Below are positions 1 to 8,818 of a stretch of DNA of 64,000 nt, piece after piece. A program made the translations under genes and the position numbers. Origin of the DNA: CBDIHP01 sp965279195 (GTDB lineage Bacteria > Planctomycetota > Planctomycetia > Isosphaerales > Isosphaeraceae); contig CBDIHP010000035.1 in the NCBI GenBank assembly GCA_965279195.1, forward strand, positions 62,001-126,000, in the 5' to 3' direction. How positions within the stretch are numbered: position 1 is the stretch's first letter; every line of letters starts with the position of its first letter. The notes beneath the pieces were generated by a model. It did no database searches. It saw only the letters and a list, made by a program, of their open reading frames with translations, and was not told where the DNA came from.

Positions 1-718
1 CGGCTTGGGCCCGGTTTCGCGTCCAGTTGGATCGTTCGGCCTGCATCGAGATGGCCTGCTGCATCCAGAGGCCCATCTGCCGGGTGCGGAGGTCGGCGAG
101 GATCTGCTGGATGTTGAGGATCTGGTCGTCGCTGAGGTTGAGGAGCGTGGCGACCTCGGGCTTGATGACCCCCGGGAGCCCTTCCATCTGGAGGGTGAGC
201 TGGGCCAGCCGCTTGCGCTGATCCTTGGTGAGGATCCTCTGGAACCCAGATTCGTTCTCACGGAGGAACTCGGAGACCCGGTTCATCATGGTGAACATCT
301 CGGCGATCCCCGGCCGGGCGGGTTGTTCGCCCTCGGGATTGGCCTGGCCGTCGCCCCCTTGATCCTGGCCTCGCTCGGGCCGGCGGAACATGGTCTGGCC
401 CTTCTCTCGCATGTCCTCGGACCACTCCTTGAGGGCCTTCTTCTGGTCCTCGGAGAGCCTGAGTTCCTTCTGGACGGCGGGATTCATGATGAGCATAGAC
501 TGCCCGAAGCCCATCTGCCCCATCGCCCCGCCGATCCCGCCCCAGCCGCCCATCCGGGTGAACTTCTTGGGGTCGCCGAGGGGGTTGAAGGGGGTCTTGC
601 CGTCCGCCTTCGCCTGCGCATTCGGTTCAGTACCTGCCTTGGGCGCCTGGGCCAGGGCAACGCCCGCGAGGGTGAACACGGTCGAGGCGAGCAGGAGATG
701 GGCACGGGCGAGATTCAC
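1..718 (-). CDS. Secreted protein of unknown function (3' end outside window)
   Basis: Read on the minus strand, an open frame runs from a GTG at 718 to the window edge with no stop. It begins with a clear signal peptide (MNLARAHLLLASTVFTLAG, cleavage near ALA-QA). A glycine/methionine-rich stretch follows, then helical, charged segments with repeated patterns of the kind LSEDQKKALKEW and LSDDQILNIQQI. Such L-S-x-x-Q helices are common in exported planctomycete proteins that resemble periplasmic Spy/CpxP-like folds, but I do not recognise a named family. A GGGAG lies about 10 bases before the GTG. The gene is divergent from the VOC gene at 1088, with repeat copy A1 between them. The visible part is about 239 codons and the C-terminus is missing. 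Confidence 0.7.
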   Translation of the reverse strand, partial: MNLARAHLLLASTVFTLAGVALAQAPKAGTEPNAQAKADGKTPFNPLGDPKKFTRMGGWGGIGGAMGQMGFGQSMLIMNPAVQKELRLSEDQKKALKEWSEDMREKGQTMFRRPERGQDQGGDGQANPEGEQPARPGIAEMFTMMNRVSEFLRENESGFQRILTKDQRKRLAQLTLQMEGLPGVIKPEVATLLNLSDDQILNIQQILADLRTRQMGLWMQQAISMQAERSNWTRNRAQA

Positions 719-856
719 GAGTGTCGAACTCCCAGGGCTGGCAATGCGAGGAGGGCCTTCGCAGCGAGTACCCGGCGACTCGAGTCCGGGATTCAGGAAT
801 GCTCGGATGACGTGGATTGTAGCCCCCCGGCGAGTGGACGGAACTCCATACCTTTC

Positions 857-983
857 GGAGTGCGGGAGCTGCGCTGCCGCTTTATCGGAGGAGTCGCGTC
901 GAAAGGTGGCGGTTTGACTCCGAACGCTCGGTCCTCCCGGCACCGGCCCGAGGGAACGCGGCAGCTCCGCTGCCGCACTCCGG
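857..983. repeat. Family A palindromic repeat, copy A1
   Basis: The left arm begins GGAGTGCGGGAGC and the right arm is its near reverse complement ending CCGCACTCC. The copy fills most of the 719-1087 gap between two divergent genes, so it cannot simply be a shared terminator. Confidence 0.8.
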
Positions 984-1087
984 GGTGGTTACGGCAGAGA
1001 TCTCTGGAGTATACTGTACGTATGTGAGTATTTCGCCGATACATCCGGAGTCGTCCGACCGACCGATCTCCCACAAAGGAGGCCCCG

Positions 1088-1498
1088 ATGGACGCCAAGG
1101 GAATCACGCCGATCCTGAATGTCTCGGACATGGCGGCGAGCTTCGCGTGGTTCGAGCAACTCGGCTGGAAACGACTCTGGGACTGGGGCTCGCCGCCGAG
1201 CTTCGGCGCGGTGGGTTCGGGCCAGTGCGAGATCTTCCTCTGCGTCGGGGCCCAGGGGAGCCGGGGCAGGGGGGATGTGCCCTCCACGTTCGGCGAGGGG
1301 GGGAGTTCCGAGGCCGACAAGGGGGTCTGGATGTCGGTCTGGGTCGACGACGTGGATTCGATCCATCGGCGCTGCCAGGATCACGGCCTGGAGGTCGCCT
1401 TCCCTCCGACCGATATGCCCTGGGGCGTCCGCGAGCTGCACGTGCGGCACCCCGACGGCCACGTCTTCCGGATCAGCCGGGGGATCGCGTCGCATTGA
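1088..1498 (+). CDS. VOC (glyoxalase/bleomycin-resistance-like) family protein
   Basis: 136 residues, the size of a single VOC domain. The N-terminus (GITPILNVSDMAASFAWF) is the classic first beta-alpha unit of these proteins. The C-terminal part has the DDVDSIHRRC and ELHVRHPDGHVFRI segments typical of the second beta-alpha-beta-beta-beta unit. A strong ribosome binding site (AAAGGAGG) ends about 5 bases before the ATG. VOC proteins bind a metal and act on small molecules (glyoxalase, dioxygenase) or sequester drugs such as bleomycin; the substrate here cannot be read from sequence. A possible -10 (TATACT) lies at 1010-1015. ATACT and AGTAT half-sites flank it at 1011-1031, and these could be an operator. 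Confidence 0.88.
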   Translation: MDAKGITPILNVSDMAASFAWFEQLGWKRLWDWGSPPSFGAVGSGQCEIFLCVGAQGSRGRGDVPSTFGEGGSSEADKGVWMSVWVDDVDSIHRRCQDHGLEVAFPPTDMPWGVRELHVRHPDGHVFRISRGIASH

Positions 1499-1581
1499 CA
1501 AATCGAGCCGTATCCGCTTCAGGTCGACACGTTGGGGTGGAACGGCATGCTGAAGTACAAGGAACGAAGGAGATTCGATCG

Positions 1582-2352
1582 ATGGACGAGAGTTCCCGGA
1601 CGGCCCCGGACGGCGGCCGTCTGCTGCTGATCGGCCTTGGCTCGGCGTTTCTCGGGATCGCGATGTGCGTGGCCCAGTTCACGCTCGGACAACTCTTCGT
1701 CCCCTGGTACATGCCAATCCTGGCATGCGTCGGCGCGATCTCGATCGCGGTTTCGCTCAAGCGGAAGAGGTCGGCGGTCCGGATCGCGGCGATGGTTGCT
1801 GTGGTCCTGCTGGGGAGCCTGCAGATGCTGGCGCTCAACGCCATGCGGCTGCCGCGCTACGAGGGGCCGATCGAGGTCGGCAAGCCGTTCCCGGCCTTCG
1901 TCGCGAAGCGGGCCGACGGCTCGACCTTGACCCAGGCCGACCTCGCCGGGGCGAGCGCGACGGCGATCGTGTTCTTCCGGGGCCGCTGGTGACCGGTCTG
2001 CATGACCGAGCTGGTCCAGCTCGACCGCCGCATCTCCGACTTCCGCGAGAAGAACGCCCGGATCCTCGTCGCCTCAGTCGAGGGCCTCGACCTGGTCGGG
2101 AAGACCCAGGCCCAGTTCCCCAACCTGATTGCCGTGTCGGACGAGGGGCTGAACCTCTCCCGCGCCGCCGGCCTGATCCACCCCGGCGCCGCCCCGGACG
2201 GCAGCGACGCCGACGCCCCGACCACGATCCTGGTCGACCGCCAGGGCGTCGTCCGCTGGCTCTACCGCTCGCCGAGCGTGATCGAGCGGCTGTCGCCGGA
2301 TGCCCTCTTGCGGGCGATTGACGCGCGGATGGCCCCAAGCGGTGAGGATTGA
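1582..2352 (+). CDS. Membrane-anchored peroxiredoxin-like selenoprotein (in-frame UGA as Sec137)
   Basis: One reading frame runs from ATG 1582 to the TGA at 2350-2352, interrupted only by TGA at 1990-1992. Upstream of it are three hydrophobic segments (about residues 13-33, 42-60 and 68-86) and the start of an AhpC/TSA thioredoxin-like fold (VGKPFPAF ... GSTLTQADL). The frame then reads FFRGRW-UGA-PVCMTEL and continues through a full thioredoxin-fold C-terminus (TTILVDRQGVVRWLYRSP). In this family the position is the catalytic cysteine of an R-G-x-W-C-P-x-C motif, so the UGA sits exactly where Cys or Sec belongs, giving U-x-x-C. A candidate SECIS hairpin follows at 2007-2023. Total 256 residues with Sec. 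If UGA is a plain stop, the product is a useless 136-residue membrane stub. The alternative is a nonsense mutation, but the downstream half shows no decay. Confidence 0.85.
2007..2023 (+). promoter_or_regulatory. Candidate bacterial SECIS element
   Basis: A 6-bp stem (CGAGCT/AGCTCG) closes a 5-base loop GGTCC. The loop GGU falls at positions 24-26 counted from the U of the UGA. In the well-known E. coli fdhF SECIS the SelB-contacting GGU lies at 22-24, so the distance and the loop sequence both fit. The element is inside the coding region, as expected for bacterial selenoproteins. The assignment was made by eye only. Confidence 0.55.
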
Positions 2353-2500
2353 TTGACGGTCGCCCCCGGGCGTCGTAGGATCGGCGTAGAACCAGACTCT
2401 CCTCGCGGCCGCGGCCGTGACCGCGGCCCATGGCGTCCTGCCAGCGGGCGGAAAAGCGTGGCCGGTTTCGTGGGGCTGCAATGGCCCCGGAGGCATTCGC

Positions 2501-3790
2501 ATGTCGGACGTGAATCGTCGGACCTTCCTCGCCAGCGCGGGGGCCGGGGCGGCCGCCCTGGCGCTCCACAAGCCGGCCACCGCCTCGATCTTCAAGCAGA
2601 ACGACAAACTCCGCGTGGCCGTGATCGGCATCCACGGACGGGGCGGCAGCCACTACAACTCCTTCTCGAAGCACAAGGACACGACGGTCGTCACCCTCTG
2701 CGACGTCGACAGCCGACAGTTCGCCGGGCCGGCCAAGAAGGTCGAGGAGATGACGGGCAAGACCCCGAGCCTCGTCGCCGACCTCCGGCGCGTGCTCGAC
2801 GACAAGTCCATCGACGTCATCTCGATCGCCACCCCGAACCACTGGCACGCGCTGGCGACCGTCTGGGGCTGCCAGGCGGGCAAGGACGTGTACGTCGAGA
2901 AGCCGGTCAGCCACAACTTCGTGGAAGGCCGGAAGATGGTCGAGGCCGCCGCCAAGTACAAGCGGATCGTCCAGACCGGCACCCAGAACCGCAGCTCCCA
3001 GGGCGTCACCGACGCCATGGAATTCCTGCACTCGGGCAAGCTCGGCCAGATCTACATGGCCAAGGGCCTCTGCTACAAGCCCCGGGGCTCGATCGGCACC
3101 AAGGCCGACGCCCCGATCCCCGAAGGGGTCGACTACAACCTCTGGCTGGGGCCCGCGCCCGAGCGGCCGTTCAACCCCAACCGCTTCCACTACGAGTGGC
3201 ACTGGAACTGGGACTACGGCAACGGCGACCTCGGCAACCAGGGCATCCACCAGATGGACGTCGCGCGCTGGGGCATCAACAAGCACGACTGGCCGAAGCA
3301 GATCCAGTCCTCCGGCGGCCGGTTCGGCTACAAGGACGACGGCGAGACCCCGAACACCCAGATCAGCACCTTCCGCTGGGACGACTGCGAGCTGATCTTC
3401 GAGGTCCGCGGCCTGCTGACCCACGACGAGAAGGGCGTGAAGATCGGCAACCTCTTCTACGGCACCGAAGGCTACATGGTCGTCAACGGCGACAACTGGC
3501 AGACCTTCCTCGGCAAGAACGCCGAGCCCGGCCCGAAGGGTTCCGGCGGCGGCGACCACTTCGACAACTTCGTCCAGGCGGTCCTCGCTCGCGACCCCAA
3601 GAAGCTGCACGCCGCGATCGTCGAGGGGCACCGCTCCAGCGCCCTCTGCCATCTGGGCAACATCGCCTACCGCACGGGCAAGACCCTGAACTTCGACGGC
3701 CAGGCCGAGACCTTCGGCAAGGACGAGGCCGCCAACTCCATGCTCACCCGCGAGTACCGGTCCCCCTTCGCGATGCCCGAGAAGGTCTGA
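2501..3790 (+). CDS. Gfo/Idh/MocA family oxidoreductase, Tat-exported
   Basis: 429 residues from ATG 2501, which is preceded by GGAGG about 8 bases upstream. An earlier in-frame ATG at 2417 would place 28 unlikely residues before the signal. The N-terminus NRRTFLASAGAGAAALAL is a twin-arginine signal. A Rossmann fold follows (LRVAVIGIHGRGGSHY), then CDVDSRQ, and the family hallmark EKPVSHN near residue 150. The C-terminal half is the alpha/beta substrate domain with the W-rich stretch HYEWHWNWDYGNGDLGNQG. These enzymes oxidise or reduce sugars and related compounds with NAD(P), and planctomycetes carry many exported copies. The substrate is not predictable. A strong hairpin terminator follows at 3847. 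Confidence 0.92.
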   Translation: MSDVNRRTFLASAGAGAAALALHKPATASIFKQNDKLRVAVIGIHGRGGSHYNSFSKHKDTTVVTLCDVDSRQFAGPAKKVEEMTGKTPSLVADLRRVLDDKSIDVISIATPNHWHALATVWGCQAGKDVYVEKPVSHNFVEGRKMVEAAAKYKRIVQTGTQNRSSQGVTDAMEFLHSGKLGQIYMAKGLCYKPRGSIGTKADAPIPEGVDYNLWLGPAPERPFNPNRFHYEWHWNWDYGNGDLGNQGIHQMDVARWGINKHDWPKQIQSSGGRFGYKDDGETPNTQISTFRWDDCELIFEVRGLLTHDEKGVKIGNLFYGTEGYMVVNGDNWQTFLGKNAEPGPKGSGGGDHFDNFVQAVLARDPKKLHAAIVEGHRSSALCHLGNIAYRTGKTLNFDGQAETFGKDEAANSMLTREYRSPFAMPEKV

Positions 3791-3846
3791 CCGGAGCGAC
3801 CGGGCCGGATCGACGCGACGGAAAATGTTGATCCGACAAGACCCAT

Positions 3847-3888
3847 CGACGCCGCGCCCGGTTGCCCCGTCGGGCGCGGCGTCGTTTC
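3847..3888 (+). terminator. Rho-independent-type hairpin after the oxidoreductase gene
   Basis: A 14-bp perfect stem (CGACGCCGCGCCCG at 3847-3860 with its complement at 3871-3884) closes a 10-base loop and is followed by a short T-rich tail. It lies in the gap before the next gene. This argues against starting that gene at 3862 inside the hairpin. Confidence 0.75.
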
Positions 3889-3912
3889 GAATGTCCCGGG
3901 AGGAGCCAGACC

Positions 3913-4722
3913 TTGGGCGTCCGAGAGCGAAGCGTCCTCACCGAGTACCCCCCGAAGCCGGTCGAATGGCTCTGGAAGGGGTACGTCCCGTTCGGCTACC
4001 TGACCATGCTGCTCGGCCCGCCGGGCGTGGGCAAGACGGCCCTCGCCCTGGCGATGGCGGCCCGGGTCAGCCACGACTCGAACGTCGTGATCCTCTCGAC
4101 CGACGACGGCATCGCCGACGTCCTCGTGCCGCGCTTGAATGACTCCGACCCGCCGGCGGACCTCTCGAAGATCTGGGCGATCGACAACGCCCGCGACTTC
4201 CTCGACGCCCTGTCGATGGAGCCCAAGCTCGTCATCATCGACCCCCTGCCGACCTTCCTCTTCAACAAGGCGGTCCGGCAGGAGATGTCGAACATCGCCA
4301 AGATCGCCGCCGACACCCAGTCGGCCTACCTGCTGATCCAGAGCATCGAGATCGAGGACATCCCCGAGGAGCAGAAGCTCGTCCGCTCGATCATCGAGGT
4401 CCGCGAGGGGGAGGACGACACCCGGATCCTCACCTCGCTCAAGAACGTCCTCGGCCCCCGGCCGCAGCCGTTCATCCACGTCCACGAGCCCCACGGGAAC
4501 GGCTTCCGCGTGGTCCCCGCCTCGCGCCGTGGGATGTCGACGCCCCCGCCGCAGGCCCAGCCCACGCCCCACCCGGCCCTCACCGCCGATCCGCTCCCGC
4601 CGCCGCCCCCCGACCCGGCCCAGATCGCCTCCGGCCGCGCGTCGACCACCGGCCTCCCGCCGGCGACCGTGGAACTGCTCAACAAGCTCCGCGCCCAGGG
4701 GCAGGGCGGCCCGCCGAAGTGA
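3913..4722 (+). CDS. RecA-fold AAA ATPase (RepA/AAA_25-like)
   Basis: 269 residues from a TTG start with GGGAGGAG about 8 bases upstream; this start clears the terminator hairpin at 3847-3888. Walker A is GPPGVGKTALAL near residue 36 and Walker B is LVIIDPLPTFL near residue 110. The layout (FGYLTMLLGPPGVGKT ... ILSTDDG ... DPLPTFL) is that of RepA-like hexameric ATPases found on plasmids, phages and planctomycete chromosomes. The C-terminal 70 residues are proline-rich and probably disordered. The function is unknown; there is no neighbouring replication or primase gene to place it in a system. Confidence 0.78.
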   Translation: MGVRERSVLTEYPPKPVEWLWKGYVPFGYLTMLLGPPGVGKTALALAMAARVSHDSNVVILSTDDGIADVLVPRLNDSDPPADLSKIWAIDNARDFLDALSMEPKLVIIDPLPTFLFNKAVRQEMSNIAKIAADTQSAYLLIQSIEIEDIPEEQKLVRSIIEVREGEDDTRILTSLKNVLGPRPQPFIHVHEPHGNGFRVVPASRRGMSTPPPQAQPTPHPALTADPLPPPPPDPAQIASGRASTTGLPPATVELLNKLRAQGQGGPPK

Positions 4723-4739
4723 CACCTGACCGGAGTTTT

Positions 4740-4878
4740 GGAGTGCGGAAGCTCGCTTCCGCTCGGTTGCTGCGGAGCTCGCTCCGCATGCCCGGTCGAA
4801 GCCTGGACTGGCGCCTGAATGTGGTCCCTCGGGAGCAAGCTCCCGCCGTCCGACAGCGGAAGCAAGCTTCCGCACTCC
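4740..4878. repeat. Family A palindromic repeat, copy A2
   Basis: A well-preserved copy. The left arm (4740-4763, GGAGTGCGGAAGC...) and right arm (4855-4878) are inverted copies. Each arm is itself a small hairpin around GAAGC/GCTTC, and inner hairpins are built on GGAGC/GCTCC. It sits between convergent genes. Confidence 0.88.
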
Positions 4879-4900
4879 GGGCGGTCGGGACTTCGAGGGG

Positions 4901-5944
4901 CTACTTCCCGGCGTTGGTCAGGTACTGGCTCTTGGGGTATTCCTGCTTGAGCCGCTCCATGGTCTCGACCGAACGCTCGGCGTTGTTGAGGTCCTTCCAG
5001 ACCTGGGAGAGCCGGGCGAGGGCCTTCTGATGCTGCTCCTTGTCCTTGCTGTAGAGCAGGTCGGTGTGGAGGTAGGCGTAGAGGGCGTCCTTGGGCTTGT
5101 TGGCGGCGCGGAGGCAGTCGCCGAGGGTGTTGTAGGCGACGGCCTGGGTGGCGGCGTCCTCGGCGCCGGCGGCCTTGATGACGCCGCGCAGGGTCGTCTC
5201 GGCCTCCGTGTACTTCTTCACGGCGACCAGCGACTCGGCCTTCGCCAGCAGGGCGTCACGCTTCTTGACCGAGCCCTCGGGGGCCGAGGTGATCAGCGGT
5301 TCGAGGGCCGCCAGCGCCTTCTCGTGCTCCCCCTGGCGGGTGAAGATCTTCACCCTGAGCACCGCCGCACGGTCCGCCCCGCGCGGGGTGGCGGCGATCT
5401 GGGACAGCGTCTGCTCCAGTTCGGCCACGGAGCCGGCCTGCAACTGGAGCTTGGCCTGGACCTCCAGCGCCGCGACGGTGTGACGGCTGTTGGGATACTT
5501 GCGAGTGAATGCCGTGAGCAGGCTCACGGCCTCGGCCCGGCGGGATGCGTCGGAGAAGGCCAGCTCGGCGACGACCCGGGCCTGCCCGAACTGGGCGGCC
5601 TGGGCCAGGAACGGCCGGTTGGCGGCGTCGGCCGCGGCCTTCTTGTACTGCTCGGCCGCCTCGGCGAGCTGGCCGGCGTTCTCTCGGGTCTCCGCCAGGC
5701 CGAACGACGCCGGCTGGCCGTCATAGGTCACCGAGGCGACGTCGGCCGTCGGCACGTTCACAAGCGTCGTCCCGACCCGGACCTGGATGGCGTCGGTCGT
5801 CTCGCCCTGGATCGAGCCGCGGACCGCGCCGCCGATCACGTTCTTGACCTTGGTGTCGGGCACGACGTAGATCGTGTCGGCCAGGGCCACGGTCGGGACC
5901 GCGAGGAGGATGAGGGACAGGCCCGCGCGAAGAGGCAGCCGCAT
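4901..5944 (-). CDS. Exported TPR-repeat protein
   Basis: 347 residues from ATG 5944, chosen because the signal peptide (MRLPLRAGLSLILLAVPTVALA-DT) begins there; the frame is open for another 22 residues upstream. After a beta-rich 60-residue segment (IYVVPDTKVKNVIGGAVRGS) the rest is helical TPR-like repeats (AGQLAEAAEQYKKAAADA, EHEKALAALEPLI, KYTEAETTLRGVI, KPKDALYAYL). TPR proteins mediate protein contacts; no catalytic motif is visible. It lies 69 bases downstream of the larger TPR gene ending at 6014, on the same strand, so the two are probably co-transcribed and may act together at the cell surface or in the periplasm. Confidence 0.85.
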   Translation of the reverse strand: MRLPLRAGLSLILLAVPTVALADTIYVVPDTKVKNVIGGAVRGSIQGETTDAIQVRVGTTLVNVPTADVASVTYDGQPASFGLAETRENAGQLAEAAEQYKKAAADAANRPFLAQAAQFGQARVVAELAFSDASRRAEAVSLLTAFTRKYPNSRHTVAALEVQAKLQLQAGSVAELEQTLSQIAATPRGADRAAVLRVKIFTRQGEHEKALAALEPLITSAPEGSVKKRDALLAKAESLVAVKKYTEAETTLRGVIKAAGAEDAATQAVAYNTLGDCLRAANKPKDALYAYLHTDLLYSKDKEQHQKALARLSQVWKDLNNAERSVETMERLKQEYPKSQYLTNAGK

Positions 5945-6013
5945 GGATAAGGCCCCGTGATCGATCGTGGGAGAAGGATGTTCGAGTGTACGCGTGACGA
6001 TCAAATCCAAGGC

Positions 6014-8818
6014 TCACTTCGCCGGGCCGAGCCGGGCGAGGAGCTGGTCGTACTTGGTCTTCATCTCGGGCGAGCCGACGGCGGGGGTGAGCCGCTTGAT
6101 GGCGTTCAAGGTCTGGCGGGCGAGGTCGGGCTTCTTCTGCGCGTCGAGCGTCAACGCCGCCTGATACCAGCACTCGTAATACTCTTGACGCTTGGGGCCC
6201 GCGCCGCCGCCCAGCCGGATGGCCAGGTTCCGCCAGTAGTTGTAGGCCTGGGTCCACGTCACCTGGGCCTTGCCGGCAGCCTGGGCGCTCAGGAGGTAGC
6301 CCTTCTCCATCTGGGTCTCGATGTAGCGGCCGTCGGTCTTGAATAGCTCGTCGAGCATCTTCGCGGCGTCGGCGAACTGCCCCTGGTCCCGAAGCGCGGC
6401 CACCTTCTTGAGCCGGACCCGCAGCAGCCTCCCCTTCGACTCCGGCTGTTCCAGGAACTTGGGGTCGGACCCATAGATCTCCAGGAACCGGTCGAAGACC
6501 TGGTTGGCCTCCTTCGGCTGGCCGATCTTCAGCAGGTTCTCGCCGGCGGCCATCAGCATCACCGGGGACTGGCCCGACTTGCTGGCCGAGAGCGCGGTCA
6601 GGAACCGTCCGAAGGCGACCCGGGTGCGTTCCAGGCCCTTGGTGTCGCCACGGGCCTTGAGGCCCTCCAGCTCGCGTTCGAGGAGCTTGCTGAGGTCGTT
6701 GTAAAGCTTCGCCTGCCCGGCCCCGCCGCCCCCGGACTTCTCCAGGAGCTGCATGTCGGCGATCGCCTGGTTCACCTGCCCGAGCGCGACGTGGCTGCGG
6801 AGCACGCCCGAGACCACGTTCGTGTACGCGGACTTCTGGGCCGGGGACTGCGATTCCTTGCCCAGGTCGCGGGCGATCGGGGCGAGCATGTCGAGCGCCT
6901 GCTGGGCCTTGCCCGTCTCGACGTAGACGGTCGCGAGGTCCACCGCGTTGCCGACGTAGCCGAGGTCCGTGATCGGCGTGTTGCTCTCCTTGCGCATCCT
7001 GAGTGCCGAGGTGAGCAGGTCTTCGGCCTTCCTGACCTCCTCGTCGAACGCCTTGGAGTCCCCCTCGGACTTCTCGCGTGAGAGATTGGCTAGCTTCCAG
7101 CGGGCGCCCCCGGCGAGGGTCTGGGCGTCGACCCAGCGGCTGGAGTTCTTGCGGACGCTCTCGAACGACGCGACGGCCTGGGCGTACTTGCCCTGGCCCA
7201 TGTCGATCTGGCCGAGGATCATCCGGGCCGAGTCCCCCTGGTCGGTGTCGGGCCAGGTGGCGGCGGCGTGCCTGGCCAGGTCGATCAGCCGGAGCAGGTC
7301 GCGGGGATCCGCCTGGCGGTTCTCGCCCGGCTTGTTGTAGGCGTCGATGAGCGCGGCGATGCCGATGTCCGACGCCTTGCCCGACCACTCGCCGCTGGGA
7401 TAGCGCCGGGCCAGGTGCTCGGCGATCACCGCCGCCTCGGCGGGCCGCTTGGTCATGTAGTAGCAGAAGGCGAGCGTGTAGCGCGGCTTGTTCGCCTTCG
7501 CCGGGTCGCGGGTCGCGTCCACCTTCCTGATCGCCGCCTTGAGGTAGGCGATCGCCTTGTCATATTCCTGGAGGTCGATGGCGCTGTTGGCCTCGGCCAG
7601 GCACTCGTCATAGTTCAGCGAGCCGATCGACGCGGCCGAGACGGCCGACTTCGGCCGGTACTGCTGGAGCAGCTTGAGGGCGTCGGCCTTGAGCGGGGAG
7701 TAGACCCGCACCACCTCGGCCAGGGCGTCGGTCGCCTTCTTGATCGCCAGGTTCTTCTGGGCCGGCTCGGCGTCTCCGAGCTGGGCGAGGATGTTCTTGG
7801 CCAGTTCGAACTGCACCCCGACCGCGTCGAGCGTCCGGCGCTCCCGGAAGCGGCCCAGCCAGGCGTTGGCGAGGTCGGCGGCGAGGGCGTGCTCGCCGCG
7901 CTTGGCGTGGACGATGATCTGGAAGTAGGCGACCTTCTTCTGGAGCCCGGCGAGTCGCGGGTCGGTGTGGTCGAGGAGTTCGTTGTAGATCCCGAGCGCC
8001 GGGCCGAGCTCGCCCTTCTCCTCGTGGCACTTGCCCTGCCACATCCGCGCGGAGAACCCGGCGAGCTGGGTGCGGTGACGGCGGTAGATGTCCTCGAACG
8101 CCACTCGGGCCTTGTCGAGGAGTTCCCCCCGCGGCTTGGAGTCGGCCGGGTAGGTCTGCGCCTCCTCGTAGTCGCAGACGGTCTTCTGCAACTCGGCCTG
8201 GAGCGTGGAGCCGTGGATCCGGTCGCGTTGGGCCTTGCGGGGGTCGCCGTCCTCGATGAACTTGGGGAACTTGCCGTAGGCGGCGTTGAGGGTCTCGAAC
8301 GCCCTGGTGTACGACTCCCTCGCCTGCTTGAACGACGCGCGGGCCTCGGAGAGCCTCTGGTCCTTCTCGGCGGGGGTCTTGGCCTCGGTGCTGGCGAGGA
8401 TCGAGGCGATGCGGCCGCGTTCGAAGAAGAGGTGGGCCAGCTCGACCTGCGCCTCGGTCGCCTCGGGCCGGTTGGGGTCGGCCTTGATGAAGGCCTCGAT
8501 CTTGTTGCGGGCCTCTTCGAGCAATTCCTTGGTCCGCTCGGGGTCCGACGACCGGCCGGCGGAGTCGATCAGGGCGCGGGCGTGCTCGAAGTCGAGGGTC
8601 GCCTTGAGGCTGGACGTGGCGGAGAGGTCGGTCTTGAGCCGCGCGATGTAGTCGATGGCCACGTCGGGCAGCCCGCGCTCGCGGAGCTCCCGGAGGAATG
8701 TCAGGGCGACGCGTTCGTCTTCCTGCTGCGCCAGGGCGGGCGAGGCGTTCGCGAGCTGGGTGAGCCCGACGGCGAGCATCGGCAGGGCAAGGCGCGATCG
8801 GACGAGGCGTCGCAACAT
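6014..8818 (-). CDS. Large exported TPR-repeat protein
   Basis: 934 residues from ATG 8818, where the signal peptide (MLRRLVRSRLALPMLAVGL ... ALA-QQ) begins. The frame extends about 109 codons further upstream, but those residues are arginine/proline-rich and non-coding in character. Nearly the whole chain is helical TPR or TPR-like repeats (for example PAEAAVIAEHLARRYPSGEW, KYAQAVASFESVRKNSSRW, QFADAAKMLDELFKTDGRY). No enzyme motif is seen. It is the first gene of a likely two-gene operon with the TPR gene at 4901-5944. The paired exported TPR proteins could scaffold an envelope complex, but this is inference. Confidence 0.85.
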   Translation of the reverse strand: MLRRLVRSRLALPMLAVGLTQLANASPALAQQEDERVALTFLRELRERGLPDVAIDYIARLKTDLSATSSLKATLDFEHARALIDSAGRSSDPERTKELLEEARNKIEAFIKADPNRPEATEAQVELAHLFFERGRIASILASTEAKTPAEKDQRLSEARASFKQARESYTRAFETLNAAYGKFPKFIEDGDPRKAQRDRIHGSTLQAELQKTVCDYEEAQTYPADSKPRGELLDKARVAFEDIYRRHRTQLAGFSARMWQGKCHEEKGELGPALGIYNELLDHTDPRLAGLQKKVAYFQIIVHAKRGEHALAADLANAWLGRFRERRTLDAVGVQFELAKNILAQLGDAEPAQKNLAIKKATDALAEVVRVYSPLKADALKLLQQYRPKSAVSAASIGSLNYDECLAEANSAIDLQEYDKAIAYLKAAIRKVDATRDPAKANKPRYTLAFCYYMTKRPAEAAVIAEHLARRYPSGEWSGKASDIGIAALIDAYNKPGENRQADPRDLLRLIDLARHAAATWPDTDQGDSARMILGQIDMGQGKYAQAVASFESVRKNSSRWVDAQTLAGGARWKLANLSREKSEGDSKAFDEEVRKAEDLLTSALRMRKESNTPITDLGYVGNAVDLATVYVETGKAQQALDMLAPIARDLGKESQSPAQKSAYTNVVSGVLRSHVALGQVNQAIADMQLLEKSGGGGAGQAKLYNDLSKLLERELEGLKARGDTKGLERTRVAFGRFLTALSASKSGQSPVMLMAAGENLLKIGQPKEANQVFDRFLEIYGSDPKFLEQPESKGRLLRVRLKKVAALRDQGQFADAAKMLDELFKTDGRYIETQMEKGYLLSAQAAGKAQVTWTQAYNYWRNLAIRLGGGAGPKRQEYYECWYQAALTLDAQKKPDLARQTLNAIKRLTPAVGSPEMKTKYDQLLARLGPAK

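Noticed and set aside
857..983. Family A repeat as a bidirectional terminator
   Set aside because: Copy A1 lies between divergent genes, where no transcript ends; termination cannot be its general function, though some copies may serve as terminators.
2002..2352. Separate 116-residue thioredoxin-fold protein starting at ATG 2002
   Set aside because: It would lack the first strand and the active-site residue of the fold; it is in frame with the upstream half across the UGA, so reading through as selenocysteine explains both parts.
1835..3652. 605-codon open frame on the minus strand across the oxidoreductase gene
   Set aside because: It is the antisense of a well-supported gene and has Gly/Val/Arg-rich composition with no motif; long antisense frames are expected at this GC content.
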